Positions 27,224 to 36,828 are shown, numbered from the stretch's first letter. The stretch is 64,000 bases of DNA from Haliea sp. (GCA_024642265.1 JAHEBL010000008.1:1-64000); one strand, 5' to 3'. The notes: generated from the sequence alone by a model not told the origin. Numbers and translations: made by a program.

Positions 27224-28648
27224 ATGCAATCAAACCTCGTCAGCTTCATCCAGGTACTGCGCACACATGATGTAAGGGTGTCGCCGGCAGAGACACTGGA
27301 TGCGATGACGGTGGCGACGACCCTGGGCTACGCGGACCGCAATCTGCTGCGCGATGGCCTGGCGATGACACTGGCCAAAACACCCGAAGAGGAGGCTGTT
27401 TTTCTCACCTGCTTCGACCGTTACTTCTACCAGCGCCTGGCGGATTTTTCCCGGCCGGAGAGCAGCGGTGAAGAGCGCCCCGACAGCGCAACGCCACCCG
27501 GAGAGCTGAGCGACGACCCGGCAGGTCAGCGCGATGACAGCGGCGAGATTTCCCCGCTGGCGGCGGCCGCGGCCGACAACGCCAGCATAGGTGCACTGCT
27601 GGAATCACCGCTTATGCAAAGCCTGGCGGGCAACGACCGCAATGAACTGACTGTCGCCATCGGCCGCGCGGCTGAACGGGTCGGCTTGCGCCAGATACAA
27701 CTGTTCACGCAGAAAGGCCAGTTTACCCGCAAGATTCTCGACGAGATGGGCGAGGAGCAGCTGCGTGCCGGGGTGATAGAGCTGGAAAGGCAGGAGAATC
27801 CGGCACTGGTTGAGCTGCAGCGCTACCGGGACATTCTGCGTGAGGAGGTGCGAGCCTACGTCGAGCGGGAATACCTGCTGCACGCGGACGGCAAAACCAG
27901 GCAGTTCATGGACGAGGTATTGAGCAAAACCCGCCTCAACAATATCGAGCACATGTACCTTCACAAGGTGCACGAACTGGTGCGCAAGATGGCCAAAAAG
28001 CTGGCCAGCAGACACTCCCGCAAGCGCCGGCAAGTCAAGCGTGGCCAACTGAACATGGCCAAAACCATCCGCAAGGGCATCGCCAATGACGGCGTGATGT
28101 TCAACACCTACTGGCGCCAGACCCGCAAGGAAAAGCCGCAAATACTGGCCGTCTGCGATGTCAGCGGCTCTGTTGCCGCCTACGCCAAGTTCCTGCTGCT
28201 GTTCCTGTACAGCCTGCAGGACATATTGCCCAAGGTGCGCAGCTTCGCTTTTTCCAGCCACCTGGGGGAGGTCAGCAGTTATTTCGATGATTACCCTGTG
28301 GAAAAGGCCATTGAGCTGGTCAACCGGAAGTACGGCGGCGCCACAGACTACGGCAGCAGCCTGAAGGATTTCGCCAGCCTGGCGCTGGATGACATCAACA
28401 GCAACACCACCGTCATCATGCTGGGCGACGCACGCAACAACAACGGCGACCCCAGGCTGGACATCATGCAGAGTATCTACCAGCGGTCAAAGCAGGTGAT
28501 CTGGTTGAATCCCGAATCCCGCCGGGCCTGGGGCAGCGGCGACTCGGAAATGCTGCGTTACCAGAGTGCCTGTCATTTCAGCGCCGAATGCAATAACCTT
28601 AAGCAACTGGAACGCATCGTCGACCAACTTCTGAAGAGCACTGGCTAG
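27224..28648 (+). CDS. CoxE-like VWA domain protein
   Basis: A 474-residue partner of the MoxR ATPase. The N-terminal half is helical with acidic, low-complexity stretch around 85-120. The C-terminal VWA domain has the MIDAS motif DVSGS (about 311-315), a threonine in GGATDYG and IMLGDARNNNGD. In carbon monoxide dehydrogenase systems CoxE and its MoxR partner CoxD insert metal into the enzyme; here no target enzyme lies beside them, so the client is unknown. Confidence 0.85.
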   Translation: MQSNLVSFIQVLRTHDVRVSPAETLDAMTVATTLGYADRNLLRDGLAMTLAKTPEEEAVFLTCFDRYFYQRLADFSRPESSGEERPDSATPPGELSDDPAGQRDDSGEISPLAAAAADNASIGALLESPLMQSLAGNDRNELTVAIGRAAERVGLRQIQLFTQKGQFTRKILDEMGEEQLRAGVIELERQENPALVELQRYRDILREEVRAYVEREYLLHADGKTRQFMDEVLSKTRLNNIEHMYLHKVHELVRKMAKKLASRHSRKRRQVKRGQLNMAKTIRKGIANDGVMFNTYWRQTRKEKPQILAVCDVSGSVAAYAKFLLLFLYSLQDILPKVRSFAFSSHLGEVSSYFDDYPVEKAIELVNRKYGGATDYGSSLKDFASLALDDINSNTTVIMLGDARNNNGDPRLDIMQSIYQRSKQVIWLNPESRRAWGSGDSEMLRYQSACHFSAECNNLKQLERIVDQLLKSTG

Positions 28649-28658
28649 GCCCTTTCCC

Positions 28659-28862
28659 ATGAACTATCACTGCAAAGACTGCAGCTACCGCGGAAACTCA
28701 AGTGGTCAGGACGGCAGCTGTCCGGCCTGTGGGTCTTTTAAACTGGGCAGGATATCCAGGCAGGATGACGAGAAACCAAAAGCGGGCAAGCTGCGGCTTA
28801 CCCTGCTGGTCGGTCTTTGGGTTTACCTGATCGGCCTGATCATCTGGAAGCTGAACCACTGA
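28659..28862 (+). CDS. Zinc-ribbon single-helix membrane peptide
   Basis: A 67-residue protein: an N-terminal zinc ribbon (C5-x2-C8 and C21-x2-C24), a charged linker, and one transmembrane helix near the C-terminus (LTLLVGLWVYLIGLIIW). Rubrerythrin/rubredoxin-like small zinc proteins look similar, but no function is assigned. It begins 10 bases after the VWA gene and overlaps the proposed start of the DUF1631 gene, so it belongs to the same operon. Confidence 0.65.
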   Translation: MNYHCKDCSYRGNSSGQDGSCPACGSFKLGRISRQDDEKPKAGKLRLTLLVGLWVYLIGLIIWKLNH

Positions 28863-30859
28863 AACTGACGGCCGAACATTTTCCGCTTCCCTGTTCACTG
28901 CGTGACCTGGTGTTGCAACGCTATGGTCAGCCGGCATCGACAGCGGTGGATATGGAGCCGATGGAGCTGTCGGAACTGATCGGCTACCTGTGCAGCGTGG
29001 ACCACCTCGAGCTGGATCCGCTGGAGTCGGTCAGGACCCAGACCGACGCTATCGGCGACCCCGCCCTGCCAGCAGCAGAGCATGCGGCGGTGCTGCGCTG
29101 GCTGGGGGCCGCCTTCGCTCACTGGGAAACAGATTTCCCTCTGGAAGAGCCCCTGCGATCAGAGCTGCGGCGCCTCAAGCCCCTGGCCGCAAAGCTGTCG
29201 ATCACCGACCCGGACTTCCTGGTGGCCGGACGCCACCCACTGCACCAGATACTGGACAATCTGCAGCTGGCCGCGGTGGGCTGGCAGCAGAGGCTCGGCA
29301 GGATAGGTGAACCCCTGCGCAAGCAGTTGTTCGCCGCGGTCGAAGACGCGATCGCCTGTATCGATGGGGACGACGCCGGGCTCGCCACGCTCTGTGCCCA
29401 GGTGGCGGCGGCTACGCAGCGGGACCTGGCGCGCGCGGATCGAATGGCACAGCGCACCATCGAAACCGAGCAGGGCCAGGCCAGGACCGCCGAGGCAAAG
29501 CGGGTCGCCGCAGCCATGATCAACACTGCACTGGAGCAATTCAGGGTTCCCCCCGGTACAGGCGAATTCCTCAAGGGGCCGTGGTACGAGAGCGCCCAGC
29601 TGGTCCTGTTAAAATTTGGCGCGGAATCGGAACAGTGGCACCGAATGAGCGAGACGACCCGAACCCTGCTGGACTCCCTCCAGCCCATTACACAGGAAGA
29701 TGCGCCCGAGCGACGCCAGCAGCTGTTCGAGACTGTGGCCCGGCTGCCCAGGGAACTCAAGCGCTGGCTGTTGAGCCTGCAACACCTCAGCGAAGCCGTC
29801 GAGGAGGCGTTGGGCACGGTGGAATTCACCCATATGCAGATCCTGCGCATGCGACCACTGGAGCTGGAGCTGGCCGACCCGATCCCGGTCACCACAGCCG
29901 AGACTGTCGACACAAGCCATGGCTCCCTGGAGTCGATCGCAACGGGCCAGTGGTTCTGCGTGGAAAAGGATGAGGGTCATCCACTGCGGGTACACCTGGT
30001 GTCGCGTGCAGAAAGCGCCGGCGAATTACTCTTCGCCAACCAGGCGGGTATCAGGGTGTTCAAGCAGAGTTTCGAGGAGTTCGTGGGGCTGCTCGAGCGC
30101 GGCAGGGTAGCAACGCTCGACAGCGGTGCCAGTTTCAGTCGCTCGCTGGCATGGGCGGCCGGCATAGAGAGTACCGCAGGGCTGGACACCCTGCTTGGTG
30201 CGGCAGTGGTACAGGCCAGGCAGGCTGAAGAAGAGCGGCAGCGCCTGGAGCAGGCGCAACGGCAGCAGGAGCAGGAGCAGGCTGAGCGCCTTGAGCGCGA
30301 GCAGCGACAGGCCGAGGAACAGCGACTGCAAAACGAGGAAGCTGCCAGGCGGGAAACCGAACGGGAACAGAACCTGGAGGAAGCAGAGCGGCAGCAGCAG
30401 GAGCAGCGCGAAGCCCAGAAGTTACAGCGGGAATGGGACGATGCCCTGCGGCGCAAACAGGAGCGGGAGGCGGCACAGGTACCGCCAGCGCCCGGGCATG
30501 AGCCGCGCGCATACGCCGCGCCGGTGGCCGGTCGGGACAATCGCGAGTCAGGCGGTGTCGCGGGGGAGGCTGACAGGGAGCCCCAATCCGGCGGCGCTAC
30601 TGCCACAGCCGCAGTCAATCTGCCAATGGGTACCTGGCTGGGCTTCCACGACGGCGATACCCCGCTGCTGGCGAAACTGGCGGTACACGACCGCGAGCAG
30701 AATAACTATATCTTTGTTAACCGCAGTGGTATCAAAATGCGGCAGCTCAACAGTTCAGAGCTGGTAGCACTGATGGAAAGTGGGCTGGTGGACGTACTGG
30801 AATCCAGGTCCAGCTTCAGGGACGAAATCACCAGGGTGAAAGCGAAATCAGACGACTAG
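28817..30859 (+). CDS. DUF1631 family protein with duplicated C-terminal domain
   Basis: A large cytoplasmic protein of about 680 residues. The first 350 residues are helical, as in DUF1631 proteins of Pseudomonas relatives. Two related beta-rich modules follow: about 371-440 (GQWFCVEKDEG, LLFANQAGIRVF, FVGLLERGRV) and about 599-671 (GTWLGFHDGDT, YIFVNRSGIKMR, LVALMESGLV). They are separated by a long Gln/Glu/Arg coiled coil (about 468-551). Related modules resemble PilZ folds, suggesting c-di-GMP sensing, which is inference. The TTG start overlaps the preceding gene by 46 bases and is uncertain; CTG 28859 would follow GGAAG. Confidence 0.72.
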   Translation: MGLPDRPDHLEAEPLKLTAEHFPLPCSLRDLVLQRYGQPASTAVDMEPMELSELIGYLCSVDHLELDPLESVRTQTDAIGDPALPAAEHAAVLRWLGAAFAHWETDFPLEEPLRSELRRLKPLAAKLSITDPDFLVAGRHPLHQILDNLQLAAVGWQQRLGRIGEPLRKQLFAAVEDAIACIDGDDAGLATLCAQVAAATQRDLARADRMAQRTIETEQGQARTAEAKRVAAAMINTALEQFRVPPGTGEFLKGPWYESAQLVLLKFGAESEQWHRMSETTRTLLDSLQPITQEDAPERRQQLFETVARLPRELKRWLLSLQHLSEAVEEALGTVEFTHMQILRMRPLELELADPIPVTTAETVDTSHGSLESIATGQWFCVEKDEGHPLRVHLVSRAESAGELLFANQAGIRVFKQSFEEFVGLLERGRVATLDSGASFSRSLAWAAGIESTAGLDTLLGAAVVQARQAEEERQRLEQAQRQQEQEQAERLEREQRQAEEQRLQNEEAARRETEREQNLEEAERQQQEQREAQKLQREWDDALRRKQEREAAQVPPAPGHEPRAYAAPVAGRDNRESGGVAGEADREPQSGGATATAAVNLPMGTWLGFHDGDTPLLAKLAVHDREQNNYIFVNRSGIKMRQLNSSELVALMESGLVDVLESRSSFRDEITRVKAKSDD

Positions 30860-30927
30860 TGCCCGGCCCGGTGTGTCGCAAGATTTCAGGGCCTGCATAA
30901 CGCTTCACGGGAAGAGGACAGCCATCC

Positions 30928-31287
30928 ATGGCAGAAGAACAGCGTCGGCATTTGCGACTTCCCGTAGAGAGTACGGTGTTTATTGAACTGGTGTCACCCG
31001 GCGTCGGCCGCGCCACTTCCGGCAGCGTCGCGGTCTGCAAAACCCTGGATGTGTCCCGGGGCGGCCTCCGTGTCAGCCTGGAATATGAACTGGTGGTGGG
31101 GGCGATACTGCAAATAGGTGTCGAACTGCCGCAGCGACAGGAGACGTTGTATCTTGCCGGCGAGGTGAGGTGGTGCCTGGCAAACCAGGCGCCAGAAACG
31201 GGATGGTCCGCCGGGTTTGCGCTATTGAATGCGGGCGACTCCGATATAGACAGCTGGATTTCGCTGCTGGTCGACATGGAGCACTGA
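30928..31287 (+). CDS. PilZ domain protein
   Basis: A 119-residue single PilZ domain. The c-di-GMP-binding motifs are both present: R6-x-x-x-R10 in EQRRHLRLP and D-x-S-x-x-G in DVSRGGLRV. It should bind c-di-GMP and act on motility or envelope functions. It ends 13 bases from the convergent pilU gene and lies downstream of the DUF1631 gene, which places two likely c-di-GMP proteins beside a twitching-motility ATPase. Confidence 0.87.
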   Translation: MAEEQRRHLRLPVESTVFIELVSPGVGRATSGSVAVCKTLDVSRGGLRVSLEYELVVGAILQIGVELPQRQETLYLAGEVRWCLANQAPETGWSAGFALLNAGDSDIDSWISLLVDMEH

Positions 31288-31300
31288 GCACCGCCGCGTA

Positions 31301-32449
31301 TCAGCTCAAAAAGCCGCCATCCCCTTCATCCTCAAGATCCGCCAGGCTCAGTCCACCACTGGGGCTGGGGGCTGCAGCCGTCGAACCGTCCTCCTTGGCA
31401 AACTTGATTTTGAGACGTACGTTGTTGGCAGAGTCGGAGTTGCGCACCGCCTCCTCTTCCGATATGAGACCCTCCTGATACAGCTCGAACAGCGCCGTAT
31501 CGAACGTCTTCATGCCAATATTTTCCGACTTTCGCATCACCTCTTTAACCCCGTCGATTTCACCGCGCAGGATGAGATCAGCGATAAGCGGTGTACCCAG
31601 CAGCACCTCGATGGCGGCGCAGCGCTTGCCGTCGACGGTGGGAATCAGGCGCTGTGAAACAAAGGCCTGGATATTCAGTGACAGGTCCATCAGCAGTTGT
31701 TGACGACGATCTTCAGGGAAAAAGTTGATGATCCTGTCCAGCGCCTGGTTGGCGTTGTTGGCGTGCAGGGTGGAGATACACAGGTGGCCGGTTTCGGCAA
31801 AGGAAATGGCGTGTTCCATGGTTTCCCGATCGCGGATCTCGCCGATGAGAATCACATCCGGCGCCTGGCGCAGGGTGTTCTTCAGCGCATTGTGCCAGCT
31901 GCGGGTGTCCACCCCCACCTCGCGCTGGTTGACGATGGATTTCTTGTGGTTATGCACGTATTCCACCGGGTCCTCGATGGTCACGATATGACCGCTGCTG
32001 TTGCTGTTGCGGTAATCGATCAGCGCCGCCAGCGATGTGGATTTGCCCGATCCGGTGGCCCCCACGAACAACACCAGGCCGCGCTTGCGCATCATCACAT
32101 CCGTGAGGATGGGCGGCAGGCGCAGTGACTGCCAGCTGGGAATATCGGCCACGATATTACGGGCCACGATGCCTACCTCATTGCGCTGCACAAAGATGTT
32201 GACCCGGAACCGGCCGTAGCCCGAAATCGAGGTTGCCAGGTTCATCTCCAGCTCCTGCTCGAATTCGGCCTGCTGGGTGGCATCCATGATCTCGTAGGCA
32301 ATCTCCTTGATCTCACCCGGCTGCATGATTTCACTGGCAATCGGCTTTAGCTGGCCCTGGAACTTGGCGCAAGGCGGCGCGCCGGTACTCAGATAGAGGT
32401 CGGACCCTCCCTCCGTCGCCAGGATTTTCAGCCATTCGGAAATTCTCAA
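31301..32449 (-). CDS. pilU: PilT/PilU type IV pilus retraction ATPase
   Basis: Hexameric secretion-type ATPase that powers pilus retraction. Features in order: a PAS-like N-terminal domain (GGSDLYLSTGAPP), Walker A GATGSGKST, the aspartate box IEDPVEYVH, Walker B LIGEIRDRETM and the His box CISTLHANNA. The C-terminal extension of about 40 residues (ending in LSLADLEDEGDGG) and the isolated position fit PilU rather than PilT. TTG 32449 follows GGGGGA at proper distance and gives the normal N-terminus; GTG 32485 is the longer alternative. Confidence 0.88.
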   Translation of the reverse strand: MRISEWLKILATEGGSDLYLSTGAPPCAKFQGQLKPIASEIMQPGEIKEIAYEIMDATQQAEFEQELEMNLATSISGYGRFRVNIFVQRNEVGIVARNIVADIPSWQSLRLPPILTDVMMRKRGLVLFVGATGSGKSTSLAALIDYRNSNSSGHIVTIEDPVEYVHNHKKSIVNQREVGVDTRSWHNALKNTLRQAPDVILIGEIRDRETMEHAISFAETGHLCISTLHANNANQALDRIINFFPEDRRQQLLMDLSLNIQAFVSQRLIPTVDGKRCAAIEVLLGTPLIADLILRGEIDGVKEVMRKSENIGMKTFDTALFELYQEGLISEEEAVRNSDSANNVRLKIKFAKEDGSTAAAPSPSGGLSLADLEDEGDGGFLS

Positions 32450-32685
32450 AACACGTCCCCCGCTATTGGCAGCGTGTTGTTGCACACCGCATTTCTAATG
32501 TTGTCAGCTAATTCTGCTGCTGTCGCGGCGCCTGACGGCCATGCCGCCCGCGCAAGCTGTTTCCCGCGCCCCGCGTACTTTAGCATCTTGTCGCTGGCGG
32601 ACAAATGCCCTGGTCGCCCCACGGTAGCCACTTAACATCCGTGGCCATATACTTCGGTTACCTGCCGTCAACCCAGATTGAACCG

Positions 32686-33750
32686 ATGGAAAATGAACGC
32701 CCTACCCCGCTGATCCAGGATACCGAAGCCACCCGCAGCAAACTGGAGTCCTGGCTGTCCGACCAGCGGGGCAGCCCGGTGCACATCCCCGCGCTGACCA
32801 TACCTGAGTCCAGTGGCATGTCCAACGTTACCCTGCTGTTTGAGGCGCAATGGCAGGAGGCGGGTGCCACCCGCACGGAAGCCTGCGTTGGCCGCCTGCA
32901 GCCTGAAGTGGCGCGCCCGGTGTTCCCGGCCTATGACCTGGGCCTGCAGTACGAAGTGATGGCCAGTATCGGCCGCAACAGCACTATCCCGGTGCCCGAA
33001 CTGCGCGGCCTGGAACTGGACCGGTCACTGCTGGGCGTGCAGTTCTATATCATGAAGCGCACCCCCGGCAGGATCCCCCCGGATATGCCGCCCTACAACA
33101 TGGATGGCTGGATGGTGCACGAGACCAGCGAAGCGCAGCGGGCGGACATGTGGCGCGCGGCAGTGGAAACCATGGCACAACTGCACGGACTGGATCACCG
33201 GACCCTGGGCTTCGGGCACCTGGAAGTGCCCGGCAGCACACCGCTGCAGCAGCAACTGGCGTACTGGCAGTCCTACCTGGACTGGGCACTCGAGGGCGCC
33301 GGCCACACTATTTGCCAGGCCGCCCTGGACTGGCTGGACGCCAACCAGCCGCGCGATGAGCCCACGGTCCTGTGCTGGGGGGATTCGCGCCTGGGCAACA
33401 TCATTTTCAGGGAATCCCTGGACGGTATAGCTGCCGTACTGGACTGGGAAATGGCCGTGCTGGGCAATCCGGTCCAGGACCTGGCCTGGTTCAACTACCT
33501 CGACGCCACGTTCTCGGAGGGTCTGGGCATCCCGAGGCTGGCGGGGCTACCCGGCTATGATGAAACCGTTGAGCAATGGGTGCGGGCGACGGGCTTCTCC
33601 GCTCGCGATTACGATTACTACCTCATCTTCGCCGGGATGCGCTATGCCCTGCTCCTGTCCAGAATCATGCTGGCAACCGGCCAGACAGGGCAGGTACAGG
33701 AGAACTTCGCCTGCCAGCTGCTGCAAAAGTACATGGAACGGCTCACCTGA
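32686..33750 (+). CDS. Aminoglycoside phosphotransferase-like kinase family protein
   Basis: A 354-residue protein of the APH/ACAD10-type phosphotransferase family. It shows an N-lobe with SGMSNVTLLFEA, the catalytic loop LCWGDSRLGNIIF (HGD variant with W-G-D) and the metal-binding AVLDWEMAVLGNPVQDLAWF. Related proteins act on short hydroxy-acyl or other small substrates in fatty-acid metabolism; the substrate here is unknown. ATG 32686 is used; no clear Shine-Dalgarno. Divergent from pilU. Confidence 0.8.
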   Translation: MENERPTPLIQDTEATRSKLESWLSDQRGSPVHIPALTIPESSGMSNVTLLFEAQWQEAGATRTEACVGRLQPEVARPVFPAYDLGLQYEVMASIGRNSTIPVPELRGLELDRSLLGVQFYIMKRTPGRIPPDMPPYNMDGWMVHETSEAQRADMWRAAVETMAQLHGLDHRTLGFGHLEVPGSTPLQQQLAYWQSYLDWALEGAGHTICQAALDWLDANQPRDEPTVLCWGDSRLGNIIFRESLDGIAAVLDWEMAVLGNPVQDLAWFNYLDATFSEGLGIPRLAGLPGYDETVEQWVRATGFSARDYDYYLIFAGMRYALLLSRIMLATGQTGQVQENFACQLLQKYMERLT

Positions 33751-33802
33751 CGGGGGGTCGGCGGCCATGCCCGCGCGCCTGTACTCTGCCCGGCGGTATA
33801 TA

Positions 33803-33808
33803 TACACT
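33803..33808 (+). promoter_or_regulatory. -10 element upstream of gshA
   Basis: TACACT within TATATATACACTTGGCCGCC, about 100 bases before gshA. It shares the GCCGCC downstream signature. The -35 is not clear. Confidence 0.35.
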
Positions 33809-33908
33809 TGGCCGCCACTGCTTCGGGGTGGCCAACATTCACACCCCGCACAACCCTGGCCTGCGCGCAAACGGGCCCCGCCACACGGTTTAGGAAAAGG
33901 AGCTTCGC

Positions 33909-35495
33909 TTGGCCTCCCAATTAGACACGCAACTGCAGGAACTGGCGGAAGCAGAATCCCTTGCCATGCTCCGGGCCATCAGCAGGGGAATCGAAAAGGA
34001 AAGCCTGCGCATCACCCCTGAGGGCAGACTTGCCCAGACCCCGCATCCCGCCGGACTCGGCTCGGCCCTGACCCACGCGTCCATCACCACCGACTATTCC
34101 GAGGCACTGCTGGAGTTCATCACGCCGGTGAGCACCGACATCGAGGAGAGCCTGCAAACCCTTGAAAATATCCACAGCTTCGCCTACCGGGAACTGGGCG
34201 ACGACATGTTGTGGAGCGCAAGCATGCCCTGCATTATGACCGGCGACGACGGTATACCGGTCGCGCATTACGGCAGCTCCAACGTGGCGCACATGAAAAC
34301 CGTATACAGGCTCGGGCTGGGACACCGGTACGGCCGCCTGATGCAGGCTATCGCCGGCATCCATTACAACTTCTCCATGCCCCAGGCCTACTGGGAACGG
34401 GCCTGGCAAAAAGCGGGCAGCCCCGGCGACCTCACCGATTACATCAGCACCCGTTACCTCGACCTGATCCGCAACTTCCGCCGCCATTCCTGGCTGCTCA
34501 TTTACCTGTTTGGTGCCTCACCGGCGGTCTGCGCCAGTTTTCTGCGCGGCCGCGACAACCCCGGGCTGGTGCCCTTCGACGAACAGGGCCGCAGCCTCCA
34601 CCTGCCGCACGGCACGGCCCTGCGGATGGGCGATCTGGGTTACAACAGTGCCGCCCAGAAAAGCCTGAACGTCTGCTACAACTGCCTCGACAACTATGTG
34701 GAAACCCTGCGTCGCGCAATCCTGAGCCCTCACCCGGACTATCACGATATCCCCCGGGGCCAGCACGGGGACTACCAGCAGCTGAGCGACAGCCTCCTGC
34801 AGATCGAGAACGAGTTTTACAGCCCGATCCGCCCCAAGCGCGTCACCCGCCCCGGTGAAACCCCCCTGACCGCGCTGCACGGGCGCGGTATCGAGTACAT
34901 CGAGGTGCGCTGTGTAGACGTCAGTCCGTTTTCACCGGTGGGCATCGACGCCGGGCAGATGCGCTTTCTCGACACCTTTCTACTTTACTGCCTGTTGGAG
35001 GAAAGCCCGCCCTGCAACGATGCGGAGCAGGCCTCCCAGGCGGCCAATCTCGAGGCCGTGGTCAATCGCGGCCGGATGCCCGGCCTGTTGCTGCAATCTG
35101 CCGGCGGGGAAAAACCACTGAAAGACTGTGCTGATGAGCTGTTTACAGGTCTTGCGCGGGTTGCCGACCTGCTCGACCTGGCGAACGACTCCACCCTGCA
35201 CAATGCCAGCCTGCAACAGCAGGCAGCTGCCGTCGCCGACCCTGAACTGACACCTTCGGCCCGGATACTGCGGGAAATGCGCGAGAAGGAGCTGCCGTTT
35301 TTCCGCCTGACCATGGACTATAGCCAGCGTTGGGCACGCCATTTTCGCGAGCGCCAGCTCAGTCCCGCGCAACAGGCTGCATTCGAGGAGGAGACCCGCA
35401 GGTCGATCGAGATGCAGAGGGAGATCGAGCAGAGCGACAACGTCAGTTTCGAACAGTACCTGGACAATTACTTTGCCCAGTACCGCGCGCTCTAG
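33909..35495 (+). CDS. gshA: Glutamate-cysteine ligase
   Basis: ATP-dependent first enzyme of glutathione synthesis, 528 residues (E. coli GshA 518). Signatures include RGIEKESLRI, TTDYSEALLEFITP, the active-site stretch GRGIEYIEVRCVDVSPFSPVG and FYSPIRPKR. The TTG start has AAAAGGAG 6 bases upstream. The next genes (acpH, dsbB, rsd) read the same way with short gaps, so co-transcription is possible, though a promoter upstream of each cannot be excluded. Confidence 0.96.
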   Translation: MASQLDTQLQELAEAESLAMLRAISRGIEKESLRITPEGRLAQTPHPAGLGSALTHASITTDYSEALLEFITPVSTDIEESLQTLENIHSFAYRELGDDMLWSASMPCIMTGDDGIPVAHYGSSNVAHMKTVYRLGLGHRYGRLMQAIAGIHYNFSMPQAYWERAWQKAGSPGDLTDYISTRYLDLIRNFRRHSWLLIYLFGASPAVCASFLRGRDNPGLVPFDEQGRSLHLPHGTALRMGDLGYNSAAQKSLNVCYNCLDNYVETLRRAILSPHPDYHDIPRGQHGDYQQLSDSLLQIENEFYSPIRPKRVTRPGETPLTALHGRGIEYIEVRCVDVSPFSPVGIDAGQMRFLDTFLLYCLLEESPPCNDAEQASQAANLEAVVNRGRMPGLLLQSAGGEKPLKDCADELFTGLARVADLLDLANDSTLHNASLQQQAAAVADPELTPSARILREMREKELPFFRLTMDYSQRWARHFRERQLSPAQQAAFEEETRRSIEMQREIEQSDNVSFEQYLDNYFAQYRAL

Positions 35496-35537
35496 TGTAG
35501 CTGGCATGCGCCGCAGCAGCTCGGGACCCGGGGGCCA

Positions 35538-36152
35538 TTGAATTTCCTTGCCCACTTCCACCTGGCCTGGCCCGACGCAGGCCTGGTAGCCGGGGGGCTT
35601 GAGGGCGACTATTACAAGGGGCCGTTGCGCGGCGAGCTGCCCACAGAGATCGAACGCGGTGTGCGCCTGCACCGCGCCATAGATGCCTACACCGACAGCC
35701 ACCCGGTGGTCGCGCAGTTGCGCCGGGATTTCCCGCCGGACCTGCGTCGCTATGCAGGTATTCTGATCGACCTGAGTTTCGACCACTTTCTGAGCAAATA
35801 CTGGGCGAACTACAGCGAACTGCCTCTGCAGACCTTCAATGCCGGGGTTTACCGCGCCCTCCTGAGCCAGGAACACGCCCTCAGCGACGGCTCGCGCCGG
35901 ATGCTGGCGCGCATGCTGGAGTACGATATCCTTGGCCTGTACCTGGACTGGGAGACGGTGCCCGCCAGCGCCGGGCGCATCGGCGAGCGCTTGCGCCGCC
36001 GCAATCCCCTGAGCGATGTGGGCCCGCAGCTCACGCCGGCCCGGGATATGCTGGAGCGGGCCTTCCTGGCTTTCTATCCCGAATTGCAGGCCTTCAGCGC
36101 GCTACAGGAAGAGTCCCTGCAGGCAAGCGACAGACATGACGTCGCCCGGTGA
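35538..36152 (+). CDS. acpH: Acyl carrier protein phosphodiesterase
   Basis: A 204-residue homologue of E. coli AcpH (YajB), which removes the phosphopantetheine arm from holo-ACP using a metal-dependent HD-type site. Shared segments are MNFLAHFHLA, HRAIDAYTDSHPVV (helix with His and Asp ligands) and IDLSFDHFLSKYW. The start is TTG, with no strong Shine-Dalgarno (GGGGGCC is nearby). It lies between gshA and dsbB on the same strand. Confidence 0.87.
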   Translation: MNFLAHFHLAWPDAGLVAGGLEGDYYKGPLRGELPTEIERGVRLHRAIDAYTDSHPVVAQLRRDFPPDLRRYAGILIDLSFDHFLSKYWANYSELPLQTFNAGVYRALLSQEHALSDGSRRMLARMLEYDILGLYLDWETVPASAGRIGERLRRRNPLSDVGPQLTPARDMLERAFLAFYPELQAFSALQEESLQASDRHDVAR

Positions 36153-36231
36153 ATATTGCACTCGACGGCAAAAGGCCCTAACTTAGCCACCCCGACCGGG
36201 CTATACCGGGCAATACAGGAAAACCTGACCG

Positions 36232-36732
36232 ATGCTTCAAACCCTGTCACCGCGACTGGTATTTGCCGGCCTGGCCATTACGGCCCTGGCCGCCATGCTG
36301 TTTGCGCGCTTATACCTGGAAGAATTCCTGGGGCTCGCACCCTGCCCGTTGTGTATGACACAGCGCTTCTTCGTGGTGCTCTGGGGCGGCATCGCACTGC
36401 TGGCCGCACTCCACAACCCCGCCACCACAGGGCGACGGGTCTACGCGGGCTTGTGCTCCCTGGCAGCCATTGCCGGCGGCGCGGTGGCTGTAAGGCATGT
36501 CTGGCTGCAACACCTGCCGCCGGACCAGGTGCCGGCCTGCGGCCCCAGCCTGGAATACATGCTGGAAACACTGCCCTTCAGTGAGACCCTGAGCATGGTA
36601 ATGATGGGCGATGGTAACTGCGCCGAAACCATGTGGACATTTCTCGGCCTCAGCATTCCCGAGCAGACCCTCATCATGGCCAGCGGCGTGACCCTGGTAT
36701 GCCTGTGGCAGCTGTTTCGCAAATACCCCTGA
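36232..36732 (+). CDS. dsbB: Disulfide bond formation protein B
   Basis: A 166-residue four-helix inner-membrane protein that reoxidises DsbA with quinone. The N-terminal C38-x2-C41 (APCPLC) on the first periplasmic loop and the second pair in PACGPS (about 103) and GNCAE (about 128) complete the thiol relay. The arginine after CPLCMTQR contacts quinone. Four hydrophobic segments are visible. It is followed by the rsd gene, as in Pseudomonas (dsbH-algQ). Confidence 0.93.
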   Translation: MLQTLSPRLVFAGLAITALAAMLFARLYLEEFLGLAPCPLCMTQRFFVVLWGGIALLAALHNPATTGRRVYAGLCSLAAIAGGAVAVRHVWLQHLPPDQVPACGPSLEYMLETLPFSETLSMVMMGDGNCAETMWTFLGLSIPEQTLIMASGVTLVCLWQLFRKYP

Positions 36733-36828
36733 ACTGGCGTCCCGTTTGCGAACGACCTTGCCGAGTCCCCGCCGGCAATCATATAGTTACCAGCTCTGGA
36801 GCTGATAACCAACAGCAGGAAGCACACT

